A stretch of DNA of 64,000 nucleotides. Origin: Microvirga terrae (GTDB taxonomy: Bacteria; Pseudomonadota; Alphaproteobacteria; Rhizobiales; Beijerinckiaceae). The DNA lies in NCBI RefSeq assembly GCF_013307435.2, contig NZ_CP102845.1:5231222-5295221 (forward strand). Direction: 5' to 3'. The position numbers and the translations under genes were made by a program. The first letter of the stretch is position 1. The number at the start of each line of letters is the position of its first letter. This document shows, in pieces, positions 1 to 9,546 of the stretch. The notes beneath the pieces were generated by a model, which did not search any database, was not told the origin of the DNA, and worked only from the letters and a program-made list of their open reading frames with translations.

Positions 1-283
1 CGTCGACGAGCTTGCCCCAATCCGGGCCGACCGAGGGGATCAGCCAGGTGCTGTCGGCGACCGAATCCTCCAGGCTGTCGAGCCAGTCGGCAAAGCGCGA
101 GACCGGCCAGTTGTGCACGTTGGCGTTGCCGCCATAGAGCAGCGTCGACACGCCGCCGGCCTCGAGATGGCGGATCAGCTTCGCATTGGCGTCCGGGTTG
201 ACCTCGAGATCAGGCGTCAGGGCAAAGGGCGGAACCGCCAGAACGGAGCGGGCAAGTTCGGAGGTTTCGATCTTCGTCAGCAT
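1..283 (-). CDS. Dihydrodipicolinate synthase/N-acetylneuraminate lyase family aldolase, N-terminal part (cut by window edge)
   Basis: Reading the minus strand from an ATG at 283 gives 94 open codons that run off the left edge. The protein starts MLTKIETSEL and continues with VPPFALTPDLEVNP, then a GGVSTLLYGGNAN segment typical of the first beta-alpha units of the DHDPS/NAL class I aldolase fold. The Schiff-base lysine and the tyrosine lie outside the window. Known family members cleave or dehydrate 2-keto-3-deoxy sugar acids. Beside a sugar-acid dehydratase, a role on the 2-keto-3-deoxy acid it would produce is a reasonable inference. It lies 76 bases downstream of the receptor gene on the same strand, so co-transcription is likely. 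The exact substrate cannot be told. Confidence 0.75.
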   Translation of the reverse strand, partial: MLTKIETSELARSVLAVPPFALTPDLEVNPDANAKLIRHLEAGGVSTLLYGGNANVHNWPVSRFADWLDSLEDSVADSTWLIPSVGPDWGKLVD

Positions 284-359
284 GGATGCGGTCTCGCTGT
301 TTCAGGGGCGGTTTGGGATCGGATGGGCATCGCCCGGTTTCATTCTCAAGAATCGGCTC

Positions 360-1328
360 TCACTGGCCGAGCTGGATGCCGACGGCCTTGACCACCTCGG
401 ACCATTTCTGCCGCTCGGCCTGGATGTACTCGGCGAACTGCTGCGGGGTCATCGGTGCCGGCGTCGAGGCCAGCTCGGCGGCCTTCTTCTGGACCTCGGG
501 CTTCTCGAGAATGGTCTTCACGTCGGCCGCGATGGTGTCGACGATGGCCGGCGGCGTGCCGACCGGCGCCCAGAGCCCGTTCCAGGAGGTGGCATCGAAC
601 CCGGTCAAGGTCTCGGCGACCGTCGGGATATCCGGCGCCTGCGGGCTGCGCTCGGGGCTCGTGACGGCGAGCGCTCGGACGGTGCCGGCCTGCGCCTGAG
701 GCCATGCGATGGTCATGTTGTCGAAAGCCAGGTCGATATGTCCGCCGAGCAGGCCGTTGACGATGTCCTGGGAGCTGCGGAACGGCACGTGGGTCATCTT
801 CGCGCCGGTCTTGAGCTGGAACAGCTCGGCCGCCAGATGCTGCGACGTTCCGGCTCCGGACGAGCCGTAGTTCAGCTTGCCCGGGTTCTGCTTGGCGTAT
901 TCCACGAATTCCGCAAAGGTCTTCGCCGGAACCTTGGGTGTCACCACAAGAAGGTTGGGGAGCTTGGCCAGGCCGGTGATCGGGATGAAGTCCTTCTCGG
1001 CGTCGTGAGGGAGGTTCTTGTAGAGGAACGGGTTGATGGCATGGGTGCTCACCGTGCCGACGAGGAGCGTATGACCGTCAGGCGCAGCCTTGGCGACAGC
1101 CGTCGTCCCGATATTGCCGCCCGCTCCCGGACGATTCTCGATGACGAAGGGCTTGCCGTATTTGGCCTGAAGCTGCTCGGCCACGATGCGGGCGAACAGG
1201 TCGGTCGTGCCCCCGGCGCCGAACGGCACGACGATCGTGACCTGCTTCTGCGGCCAAGCGGGGCTTTGCGCCTGCGCGGCGCCAAGACCGAGCAGCGAGA
1301 GGCCGATCGCCGCGAGCAACTTCCTCAT
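360..1328 (-). CDS. Bug-family tripartite tricarboxylate transporter substrate-binding protein
   Basis: This 322-residue protein begins with a Sec signal peptide (MRKLLAAIGLSLLGLGAAQA, cleavage about residue 20). The mature part starts WPQKQVTIVVPFGAGGTTD, the hallmark first strand and loop of Bug/TctC periplasmic receptors. ENRPGAGGNIG at about residues 60-70 is the second family signature. Length is normal for the family. Bug proteins bind carboxylated small molecules and feed TctAB permeases, but no tctA or tctB lies in the window, so it may work with a distant permease or as an orphan. The gene sits divergently from the GntR regulator and has a regulator-type palindrome 59 bases upstream of its start, which suggests control by that regulator and a sugar-acid ligand. 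Confidence 0.88.
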   Translation of the reverse strand: MRKLLAAIGLSLLGLGAAQAQSPAWPQKQVTIVVPFGAGGTTDLFARIVAEQLQAKYGKPFVIENRPGAGGNIGTTAVAKAAPDGHTLLVGTVSTHAINPFLYKNLPHDAEKDFIPITGLAKLPNLLVVTPKVPAKTFAEFVEYAKQNPGKLNYGSSGAGTSQHLAAELFQLKTGAKMTHVPFRSSQDIVNGLLGGHIDLAFDNMTIAWPQAQAGTVRALAVTSPERSPQAPDIPTVAETLTGFDATSWNGLWAPVGTPPAIVDTIAADVKTILEKPEVQKKAAELASTPAPMTPQQFAEYIQAERQKWSEVVKAVGIQLGQ

Positions 1329-1682
1329 GTGTTCTCTCCCTGATTCCCGTTTTCATTGAACTTCGGCATCGGAATTGCAGCCCATCTTGTATGGCAACAT
1401 ACAAATTTTGACAAGCGGACATGAATGAGATCATAATCGTTCCGCGCAGGGGCACCTTTCCACCAGGATATGTGCCTGTAATAACGATTTCTTTTGACTT
1501 GGGAGAGCCCAGCAAGTAGTGAGACATACGACAAGTTGGCCTTCCGAACCAGGCAAATCACCTGACAGGCCGGCCGCTGCACCGGAACTCGGCGCAGTCT
1601 TGGCGGATCGTTTCCGAACAACCGGCAGCGACCCTGGACCCCTTCAGCATTCAGCGCCTCGAAACAGGCACTCAACGGCCCC
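1329..1682. other. Divergent intergenic region between the Bug receptor and the GntR regulator
   Basis: These 354 bases separate two divergent genes and must carry both promoters. The only clear element is the perfect inverted repeat at 1387-1404. The part from about 1420 to 1510 is relatively AT-rich compared with the flanking genes. I see no RNA gene or convincing small ORF. Confidence 0.6.
1387..1404. promoter_or_regulatory. Perfect inverted-repeat operator, probably for the adjacent FadR-type GntR regulator
   Basis: The arms TTGTATG (1387-1393) and CATACAA (1398-1404) are exact reverse complements separated by GCAA. A near copy with the same 4-base spacer lies at 7191-7208 ahead of the EamA transporter, and a half-site lies at 2538-2544 ahead of the dehydratase. 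Size and symmetry suit dimeric GntR-family binding. Assignment to the regulator at 1683 is inferred from position and recurrence. Confidence 0.65.
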
Positions 1683-2471
1683 ATGAACGAACGCTCTTTC
1701 CTATCCGGCCTGTCCCTCAACACCGTCGCCCGCAAGCGCAATCTCGTGAGCGATCTGGCGGAGGCGATCTCACGCGAGATCGCCGAGGGACGGCTGCAGG
1801 CAGGTGATCGTCTGCCCACCGAAGCCGAACTGGCATCGGCCGCCGGCGTCAGCCGGACGGTGGTGCGCGAGGCCGTGGCGGCCCTCAAGGCGGCGAAGCT
1901 TGTCCAGACCCGCCAGGGCGCCGGCGCCTTCGTGCTCCCGCCCCCGCCGAAATCGGATTTCTTCGCGTCTCTCAGCAACGGCGAGGTCGATGACATCCTG
2001 GCCATGCTGGAGCTGCGCCTGGCCGTGGAAGTGGAAGCGGCCTCGCTGGCGGCCGTGCGCCGGACCGACGAGGAGTTGGCCGCGCTCGACCGCGCCCTGG
2101 AGAACATCACCAAGGGCGAAGACTACGGCATCGCGGCGGATCTGGAATTCCACCGGATCCTTGCGGGCGCGACCAAGAACCCGTATTTCGCGCGCTTCCT
2201 GGATTTCCTCGGGGAGTTCGCCGTACCCCGCCGCCTGGGCCAGGTTACCCCGGTCGGGGAGGATCAGCGCCAGCGCGACTATCTCGGCGTGATCGAGCGG
2301 GAGCACCGGGCGATCCGGGATGCGATCGCCATGGGCGACTCGAACCTCGCGGCCGCCATGATGCGCGCGCATCTCGCCAACAGCCGCAACCGGTATTCGG
2401 CCCGGATGCTGCAGGTCTCGGCCAAGCCCGCGTCCAAACCGATCAAAGTCCGGTCGGCTGCGAAAGCCTAG
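1683..2471 (+). CDS. GntR family transcriptional regulator, FadR subfamily (FCD domain)
   Basis: This 262-residue protein has an N-terminal winged helix (about residues 20-85) with GDRLPTEAELASAAGVSRTVVREAVAALKA broken into the usual GntR recognition pattern: RLPTEAEL, then VSRTVVREAV, then the wing RQGAGAFV. The C-terminal FCD domain (about 100-235) shows the metal-ligand pattern D-x3-H in AADLEFHRIL, a histidine in EREHRAIRDAI and a histidine in MRAHLANS. FCD domains usually bind organic acids. A basic tail (KPASKPIKVRSAAKA) extends past the domain. It lies between the Bug receptor and the dehydratase, as local repressors of sugar-acid genes commonly do. The effector is unknown. Confidence 0.92.
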   Translation: MNERSFLSGLSLNTVARKRNLVSDLAEAISREIAEGRLQAGDRLPTEAELASAAGVSRTVVREAVAALKAAKLVQTRQGAGAFVLPPPPKSDFFASLSNGEVDDILAMLELRLAVEVEAASLAAVRRTDEELAALDRALENITKGEDYGIAADLEFHRILAGATKNPYFARFLDFLGEFAVPRRLGQVTPVGEDQRQRDYLGVIEREHRAIRDAIAMGDSNLAAAMMRAHLANSRNRYSARMLQVSAKPASKPIKVRSAAKA

Positions 2472-2537
2472 ACGCCGCAGGCAAAACGGCCCTCTGCCCT
2501 TGACAGCAGGGGCCAAAACGGCGACCAATTTCTAAAT

Positions 2538-2551
2538 TTGTATGATATATG
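2538..2551. promoter_or_regulatory. Operator half-site upstream of the sugar-acid dehydratase
   Basis: TTGTATG at 2538-2544 is identical to one arm of the operator at 1387, but the second arm is poorly preserved (ATGGCTT at the expected place). It lies about 45 bases before the dehydratase start at 2588, inside an AT-rich patch that would suit a promoter. This is weak evidence taken alone, and is listed because of the two better sites. Confidence 0.4.
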
Positions 2552-2587
2552 GCTTTTGCGCCGCGAGGCGCAGGGAGAGAAACGAGA

Positions 2588-4309
2588 ATGGCCAAGCGAT
2601 CGCCCGAGCAATTGAGGAGCCACCGTTGGTTCGGCGTCACTGATCTGCGGTCCTTCGGGCATCGATCCCGAACGCTTCAGATGGGCTATGCGCGTGAGGA
2701 CTTCATGGGCAAGCCGGTGATCGCGATCATCAACACCTGGAGCGACATCAATCCCTGCCACGCCCATTTCCGCGTGCGCGTCGAGGACGTGAAGCGCGGC
2801 GTGTGGCAGGCGGGCGGCTTCCCCATTGAGCTCCCCGCCCTGTCGCTGTCGGAGAACTTCGTCAAGCCGACCACGATGCTCTACCGCAACCTCCTCGCCT
2901 TGGAGGTGGAGGAACTCCTGCGCTCGCATCCCATCGACGGCGCGGTGCTCATGGGCGGCTGCGACAAGACGACACCCGCGACCGTCATGGGGGCGATCAG
3001 CATGAACCTGCCGATGATCTTCATGCCGGCCGGCCCCATGATCCGTGGCCACCATGGCGGCACGATCCTTGGCTCGGGCTCCGACATCTGGAAGTACTGG
3101 GCCGAGAAGGAAGCCGGCACCATCACGAACCAGCAATGGAACGACATGGAGGCGGGCATCGCGCGCTCGCCGGGCACCTGCATGACCATGGGCACGGCCT
3201 CCACCATGACGTCCATCGTCGAGACGCTCGGGCTTAGCCTGCCCGGCGCCGCCTCCATCCCGGCCGTCGACGCCGCGCATCCGCGCATGGCGAGCCTCAC
3301 CGGCCGGAAGATCGTCGAGATGGTCTGGGACGATCTCAAGCCGAGCGACATTCTCACCCGCCGCTCGTTCGAAAATGCCCTGATGGTCCACAATGCCCTT
3401 GCCGGCTCGACGAACGCGATGATCCATCTCGTGGCGATGGCAGGACGCGCGGGCGTCGAGGTGAACCTGCAGGATTTCGACGACTTCGCCCAGAAGGTTC
3501 CGGTGATCGCCAATCTCCGACCGTCGGGCGAGTGGCTGATGGAAGACTTCCACATCGCCGGCGGCATTCGCGGCCTTCTCTCGCGCCTCGCCCCGATGCT
3601 CCATCTCGACGAGCGCACCGTGGCCGGGACCCTGCGGGACGCGCTCGAAGGTGCGGCCGTCTACAACGATGACGTGATCCGTCCGCTCGACAAGCCGATC
3701 GCCGCCTCCGGGGGCACGGCCATCCTGCGCGGCAACCTGGCCCCGAAGGGCTGCGTGATCAAGCCGCCCGCCGCAGAAGCGCGGCTGCTGCAGCACACGG
3801 GTCCGGCGATCGTCTTCGACACCTATGACGAGATGACGAAGGCCGTGAACGACCTCGACCTCGACGTCACGCCCGATCACATCATGGTGCTGCGCAATGC
3901 GGGTCCCATCGGCGGTCCGGGCATGCCGGAATGGGGCATGCTGCCGATCCCGAAGAAGCTCCTCAAGCAGGGCGTGCGCGACATGCTGCGCATCTCCGAT
4001 GCCCGCATGAGCGGCACGAGCTACGGCGCCTGCATCCTGCACGTCTCGCCGGAGGCCCATATCGGCGGCCCGCTCGCGGCCGTGCGCACGGGCGACCTCA
4101 TTACCGTCGACGTGCCGAACCGTTCGATCCATCTTCATGTGAGCGACGAGCAGATCAAGGACCGCCTGCGCACCTGGTCGCCGCCGCCGCGCGACTACCC
4201 GCGCGGCTACAACAAGCTCTTCGCGCAGCACATCCGCCAGGCGGACGAGGGCTGCGACTTCGACTTCCTCGAAGGATCCGGCGGCGTGCCGGAGCCCGAG
4301 ATCCACTGA
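2588..4309 (+). CDS. IlvD/Edd family sugar-acid dehydratase (L-arabinonate dehydratase-like)
   Basis: This 573-residue Fe-S dehydratase would convert an aldonic acid such as L-arabinonate to its 2-keto-3-deoxy derivative. The three cluster cysteines are visible in family context: [10 protein letters not shown] (about residue 47), GGCDKTTPA (about 115) and [12 protein letters not shown] (about 190). The C-terminal domain carries the [11 protein letters not shown] signature. I chose ATG 2588 because GGGAGA lies 10-15 bases upstream and [16 protein letters not shown] matches the usual start of arabinonate and xylonate dehydratases; an in-frame ATG at 2549 would add 13 residues. Length fits sugar-acid members and is shorter than most Edd enzymes. 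Substrate assignment is an inference from similarity and neighbours. Confidence 0.9.
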   Translation: MAKRSPEQLRSHRWFGVTDLRSFGHRSRTLQMGYAREDFMGKPVIAIINTWSDINPCHAHFRVRVEDVKRGVWQAGGFPIELPALSLSENFVKPTTMLYRNLLALEVEELLRSHPIDGAVLMGGCDKTTPATVMGAISMNLPMIFMPAGPMIRGHHGGTILGSGSDIWKYWAEKEAGTITNQQWNDMEAGIARSPGTCMTMGTASTMTSIVETLGLSLPGAASIPAVDAAHPRMASLTGRKIVEMVWDDLKPSDILTRRSFENALMVHNALAGSTNAMIHLVAMAGRAGVEVNLQDFDDFAQKVPVIANLRPSGEWLMEDFHIAGGIRGLLSRLAPMLHLDERTVAGTLRDALEGAAVYNDDVIRPLDKPIAASGGTAILRGNLAPKGCVIKPPAAEARLLQHTGPAIVFDTYDEMTKAVNDLDLDVTPDHIMVLRNAGPIGGPGMPEWGMLPIPKKLLKQGVRDMLRISDARMSGTSYGACILHVSPEAHIGGPLAAVRTGDLITVDVPNRSIHLHVSDEQIKDRLRTWSPPPRDYPRGYNKLFAQHIRQADEGCDFDFLEGSGGVPEPEIH

Positions 4310-4369
4310 TCCTCCCCCTGCCGACGGCCCTGCCTCCCGGTGGCGCCGCCGGCTTTTTCGTGTCCGCTC

Positions 4370-5413
4370 ATGAGCATTCAAAAAACCGCCTTCGGGGCCA
4401 TCGACGGTCAGCCGGTCGAGGCCTTCGAGATCGAAACCGGCCCTGTCCGTGCGACGATCATCACCTATGCGGCCGCCTTGAGCCGCCTGTTCGTTCCGGA
4501 CGGCGAGGGACAAGCCGCCGATATCGTTCTGGGCTATGACGATCCGGCTTCCTACGTGCAAAACCGCGGCTCGGCGGGCGCGATCTGCGGCCGTTTCGCC
4601 AACCGCATCGCGGATGCGCGCTTCACGCTCGATGGCGAGACCTATACCCTGTCGCCGAACGAGCCGCCGAACCACATCCATGGCGGCTTCGGCGGCTTCA
4701 GCAAGCGGATCTGGACAGGTGAGCCCGATACGGCCGACAACGCCGTCCGGCTGACGTTGCACCGGCCCGACGGCGACGAGGGCTATCCCGGCGCCGTGAC
4801 CACGTCAGTGACCTATCGTCTGACCGGTGACCCGGCACTCGAGATCGTCATGGAGGCGACGACGGACCGCCCGACGGTGGTGAACCTGGCCTATCACGGC
4901 TATTGGAACCTCGCCGGCCACGGTTCCGGCCATGTCCGCGACCAGCACCTGCTGATCGACGCCGACCGCTATACACCGGTCGGGCCCGGCAAGATTCCCA
5001 CCGGCGCGTTCGCGCCCGTGGCCGGAACGGCATTCGATTTCAGATCGTTACGTCCCATCGGCGCGATGATCGACGACACGACCCAGCTCCCCGAGGCCGG
5101 CTACGACCACAATTTCTGTCTCGACGACCGGGGGGAGCCCCTGCGCCGCGCGGCCCGTGCAGTGGATCCCGTCTCACGCCGGGGCTTGGAGATCTGGACC
5201 AATCAGCCCGGTGTTCAGTTCTACACGGCCAACCATTTCGGCAAGGTGCCGGCCGTCGGCAAAGGCGGCGCCGTTTACGAGAAGCATGCGGGCTTCGCGC
5301 TCGAGACGCAGAACTTCCCGAACGCTCCGAACATCCCGCATTTCCCCTCGGCGGTGCTGCGCCCCGGCGAGACCTATCGCCACGTGATGCGCATTCCGTT
5401 CTTCGTCGCGTGA
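4370..5413 (+). CDS. Aldose 1-epimerase (galactose mutarotase family)
   Basis: This 347-residue protein interconverts the alpha and beta anomers of aldoses. Family landmarks are GYDDPASYVQNRGSAGAICG with FANRIADARF (substrate-binding Arg/Asn), NHIHGGFGG (catalytic His region, about residues 103-111), NLAYHGYWNLAGHG (second catalytic His, about 175) and AGFALETQNFPNAPN with the catalytic Glu. ATG 4370 gives MSIQKTAFGAIDG, a natural domain start. A GTG at 4340 is possible but would add an unlikely leader. The gene lies 60 bases after the dehydratase on the same strand and probably supplies the anomer used by an upstream sugar dehydrogenase. Confidence 0.92.
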   Translation: MSIQKTAFGAIDGQPVEAFEIETGPVRATIITYAAALSRLFVPDGEGQAADIVLGYDDPASYVQNRGSAGAICGRFANRIADARFTLDGETYTLSPNEPPNHIHGGFGGFSKRIWTGEPDTADNAVRLTLHRPDGDEGYPGAVTTSVTYRLTGDPALEIVMEATTDRPTVVNLAYHGYWNLAGHGSGHVRDQHLLIDADRYTPVGPGKIPTGAFAPVAGTAFDFRSLRPIGAMIDDTTQLPEAGYDHNFCLDDRGEPLRRAARAVDPVSRRGLEIWTNQPGVQFYTANHFGKVPAVGKGGAVYEKHAGFALETQNFPNAPNIPHFPSAVLRPGETYRHVMRIPFFVA

Positions 5414-5419
5414 GTCTGA

Positions 5420-6214
5420 TCAGATCCCGGACGCGAGATAGCCTCCGTCGACGTTGAGCACGGTTCCGGTGACGAATCCCGCGGACGGAGAGGCCAGATA
5501 GATCGCCGCGCCCACGAGTTCGTCGAGCTGCCCGAAGCGGCCCGCGGGCGTTCTCAGGAGCGCATTGCCCTTGCGCTTTTGACTCATCTTGGCCTGGTTC
5601 AGCTCGGTCATGAAAAATCCCGGCGAGATCGCGTTGACGCGCACGCCCCGGTCGGCCCATTCGGCGGCCAGAGTCTTCGTCACCCCGACGACGCCGTGCT
5701 TGCTCGCGGCGTAGACCGAGGCGAGCGGCCAGCCGCGATGGGCGGCAAGCGACGCGATGGTGATGATCGAGCCCGACCTGCGCTCCAGCATGTGCCGGCC
5801 GAAGCGCGTACAGGTGAAGAACACGCTGCGCAGGTTCGTCTGCATGATCCCGTCATACTCGTCCGGCGTGACCTCCTCGGCAGGCTTGAGGATGGTCGTG
5901 CCCTGGCACGCGACCAGAATGTCCACAGACCCGAAATCGGTCAGGACGGACGCGACGAGGCCGTCGATCTCCTCCGGGTGCGCCGCGTCGACCACGTAGC
6001 CGCGCGCTGCCGGATCAGTTTCCTGCAGGCGCTGTGTCGCCTCCTCCAGTTTTGCCGACGTTCGCGCTGCAATCGCCACCCTGGCACCGCCGGCCTGGAA
6101 GCCATGCGCGATGGCGTTGCCGATCCCGCTCGACCCTCCGACGATGACGGCCGTCTTGCCTTGCAACGATAGCGTCGATCCTGTCGGCAGCACGGTGTTT
6201 TGATGCTCAACCAA
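5420..6214 (-). CDS. SDR family NAD(P)-dependent oxidoreductase
   Basis: This 264-residue classical short-chain dehydrogenase has the nucleotide-binding GGSSGIGNAIA glycine motif (about residues 26-36), an NNAG-equivalent VACQGTT, the catalytic Ser in TIASLAAHRG and YAASKHG supplying Tyr and Lys. The C-terminus GTVLNVDGGYLASGI is normal. It most resembles gluconate 5-dehydrogenase and sugar-oxidising SDRs, so sugar or polyol oxidation within this cluster is likely. It converges on the epimerase gene (6-base gap) and overlaps the 3' end of the upstream transporter gene by 8 bases, which indicates translational coupling with that gene. Confidence 0.88.
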   Translation of the reverse strand: MVEHQNTVLPTGSTLSLQGKTAVIVGGSSGIGNAIAHGFQAGGARVAIAARTSAKLEEATQRLQETDPAARGYVVDAAHPEEIDGLVASVLTDFGSVDILVACQGTTILKPAEEVTPDEYDGIMQTNLRSVFFTCTRFGRHMLERRSGSIITIASLAAHRGWPLASVYAASKHGVVGVTKTLAAEWADRGVRVNAISPGFFMTELNQAKMSQKRKGNALLRTPAGRFGQLDELVGAAIYLASPSAGFVTGTVLNVDGGYLASGI

Positions 6215-7142
6215 GCTTCTTCCCCTCGAGACATTGCGGCTGCACGGAAGGCTCCACTCGTTCGGCCCCGCTCCTGCGCAGTTGCGCCATCCTGTTCTCG
6301 GCCCGCCGCCCGTGAGCGAGCAGGTACAAGACCGATCCGATCACCACGAAGGCGCCGGCGAGCACATGCGGCTTCGGCTCGTCGCCGAACACGAACAGGC
6401 CGATCGGCAGGGCCCAGACGAGCTTGGTGTACTGCATGGGAGCGACGCTGGACGCAGGCGCCCGGCGCAGGGCCTCCAGCATGAGGAACTGCGCCGACAC
6501 CATCACGAATCCGGACAAAGTCACCAATCCCAGATCGCTCCATGCGGGCGCATGGCTCAGGTACATGCCGGGCAGGCTCGCAGTCAGCTGTCCGGCCATC
6601 ACGGCGGCCACCATGATGGCGCGGTTTTCCTGCGAGCCGATCGTGCGCATGATCAGAATGACGCCGGCACCGACGAAGACATTGAGGAACGCCGCCAGAT
6701 GCCCGAGGGACAGGGCCGTATAGCCCGGCTGCACCATGATCAGGATGCCGGAAAAGCCCACGAGGATCGCGCCCCATCGCGCCGGCCCCGTGCGCTCGCC
6801 GAGAAGCCACGCGGCCGCCACCGTGACGACGAGGGGCGAGCCGAAGGTGATGGCGTAGACGTCGGCGAGCGGCAGGAGCGAGAAGGCATAGAAGCCGGAG
6901 ACCGTGCCGATTCCGGCCAGGAATCCTCGGCCGATCAGCATCTTGGGGTTCCGAACGGCCGAGAGCCGGCAGGCTTTGTCGCGCCAGATGACGATGCCCA
7001 CCACGATGCAGGCGACGCCTGCCTGCATGGCGATGATCTGGAAGATGGGGTAACGCAGGGAGAGAAGCTTCACCAGGGTGTCGCTGGTCGCAAACAGACC
7101 ATTTGCGGCGATCGCGAAGAGCACACCTGTCAGACGGAGCAA
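6207..7142 (-). CDS. EamA/DMT family transporter
   Basis: This 311-residue integral membrane protein has about ten hydrophobic segments arranged as two EamA repeats. The first repeat includes ANGLFATSDTLVKLLSL, and the second starts near GHLAAFLNVFVGAGVILIM. DMT-superfamily members export or import metabolites such as amino acids or sugar derivatives, and the substrate is not predictable here. It is co-transcribed with the SDR gene (8-base overlap). The operator-like palindrome at 7191-7208 lies 48 bases upstream of its start and ties the pair to the GntR regulator by inference. Confidence 0.88.
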   Translation of the reverse strand: MLRLTGVLFAIAANGLFATSDTLVKLLSLRYPIFQIIAMQAGVACIVVGIVIWRDKACRLSAVRNPKMLIGRGFLAGIGTVSGFYAFSLLPLADVYAITFGSPLVVTVAAAWLLGERTGPARWGAILVGFSGILIMVQPGYTALSLGHLAAFLNVFVGAGVILIMRTIGSQENRAIMVAAVMAGQLTASLPGMYLSHAPAWSDLGLVTLSGFVMVSAQFLMLEALRRAPASSVAPMQYTKLVWALPIGLFVFGDEPKPHVLAGAFVVIGSVLYLLAHGRRAENRMAQLRRSGAERVEPSVQPQCLEGKKLG

Positions 7143-7190
7143 GGGCGTATCCCACCGGGTTCAGGCCCGCCGACAGCAGGCTCACGTTAT

Positions 7191-7208
7191 TTGCATGTCA
7201 TCATACAT
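7191..7208. promoter_or_regulatory. GntR-type operator upstream of the EamA-SDR pair
   Basis: TTGCATG (7191-7197) and CATACAT (7202-7208) flank a TCAT spacer. On the minus strand this reads ATGTATG-ATGA-CATGCAA. It shares 12 of 14 arm bases and the same spacing with the perfect repeat at 1387-1404. Its place just ahead of the transporter gene suits repression by the FadR-type regulator. Confidence 0.55.
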
Positions 7209-7270
7209 GTTTTCGGATGCGCTGGAATTCGCCGGACGCATGGGTGGGAAGCGCTGCCGGCGCATCGGTG

Positions 7271-7335
7271 GGTGTTGGATGATCCTGGCACGGAGCATCG
7301 TTCGGTGCCGGAGCATCTTGGCACGGCGAAGCGTC
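7271..7335. repeat. 33-base imperfect tandem duplication between the transporter and pckA
   Basis: Four related 16-17 base units begin at 7271, 7287, 7304 and 7320 (pattern GGYRCCGGAGCATC with changes). They combine into two 33-base copies. The block lies in the non-coding gap between the EamA promoter and the pckA terminator. No function is evident. Confidence 0.5.
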
Positions 7336-7371
7336 AGCCACATGCCAGTTCGGTGTCCGTCGGCGGCCCAT

Positions 7372-7397
7372 GAAAAAGGCGGCCCGGGGGCCGCCTT
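7372..7397 (-). terminator. Rho-independent terminator of pckA
   Basis: AAGGCGGCC (7376-7384) pairs perfectly with GGCCGCCTT (7389-7397) around a 4-base loop. Read on the minus strand, the stem is followed by a short T tract. It lies 25 bases after the pckA stop codon. Confidence 0.85.
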
Positions 7398-7421
7398 CTG
7401 GAGGGATGGGATCGAAACCCG

Positions 7422-9032
<1,611 letters not shown>

Positions 9033-9153
9033 GGAAGACTTCTCCTGGTTGGCGGTCGCCGCGCAGCCGGAACAGCCGCCGTCCGATGACCGTCACATGG
9101 GGTGGGCCAAACAATCCAGGCAAAACTTTGCCGTCTCGCTTGAACATGGAACC

Positions 9154-9182
9154 TTCTTTAGGTCAGCTGACGGTGCCGTCAA
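9154..9182 (-). promoter_or_regulatory. Possible pckA promoter overlapping a palindrome
   Basis: On the minus strand TTGACG (9182-9177) is followed after 16 bases by TAAAGA (9160-9155), a moderate match to a housekeeping promoter. The spacer holds the perfect palindrome GTCAGCTGAC (9162-9171), where a bound regulator would block or assist polymerase. The match is only partial, so this is tentative. Confidence 0.3.
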
Positions 9183-9491
9183 CTCAGGTTGTTTCATCGC
9201 ATTCTATTTTCCCAGGAACCAGACCTCCATCCGTCGTAATCCCTCGAATTTCAAAGCACTTTTGGAATTCTTTCGTATGATGAGGGAGATTTCCCGCCGG
9301 GCTCCAGGCCCTTGCCGCTACGGCACGGTGGCCGCTTGGCCAACCTGTCCAAATCGTAACCGCCCATTCATCGACGGTTGAACCCACCGCCCTTAAGCAC
9401 CACTATCTGGACCGCCCCTGGTCACAGACGGGGCGAAACCATATTTATGCCACGAGAAAGGCGCAGTTGGGACGTTTTAGGACCCTCTGCG

Positions 9492-9518
9492 TTGTCAGAC
9501 GAGTCAGAACGCTGACAA
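9492..9518. promoter_or_regulatory. Inverted repeat upstream of chvI
   Basis: TTGTCAG and its exact reverse complement CTGACAA are separated by 13 bases, so the arm centres lie two helical turns apart. The repeat ends 28 bases before the chvI start codon, a position suited to autoregulation. Which protein binds is not known from the sequence. Confidence 0.4.
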
Positions 9519-9546
9519 TCGTCCGTGCCAAGCTAAGGAAGAGTTC

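Larger units (their letters stand above)
9033..9546. other. Divergent pckA-chvI intergenic region
   Basis: This 514-base stretch has no credible gene. It contains the palindrome GTCAGCTGAC (9162-9171), running into GACGG-TG-CCGTC (9169-9180), on the pckA side. On the chvI side it contains the inverted repeat TTGTCAG (9492-9498) / CTGACAA (9512-9518), 29-55 bases before the chvI start. The middle part (9190-9290) is AT-rich. Confidence 0.55.

Noticed and set aside
7201..7421. Minus-strand extension of a frame through the tandem repeat (DAPCQDAPAPN-type repeats)
   Set aside because: It is an out-of-frame reading of pckA that continues through its terminator. The periodic residues come from the DNA repeat.
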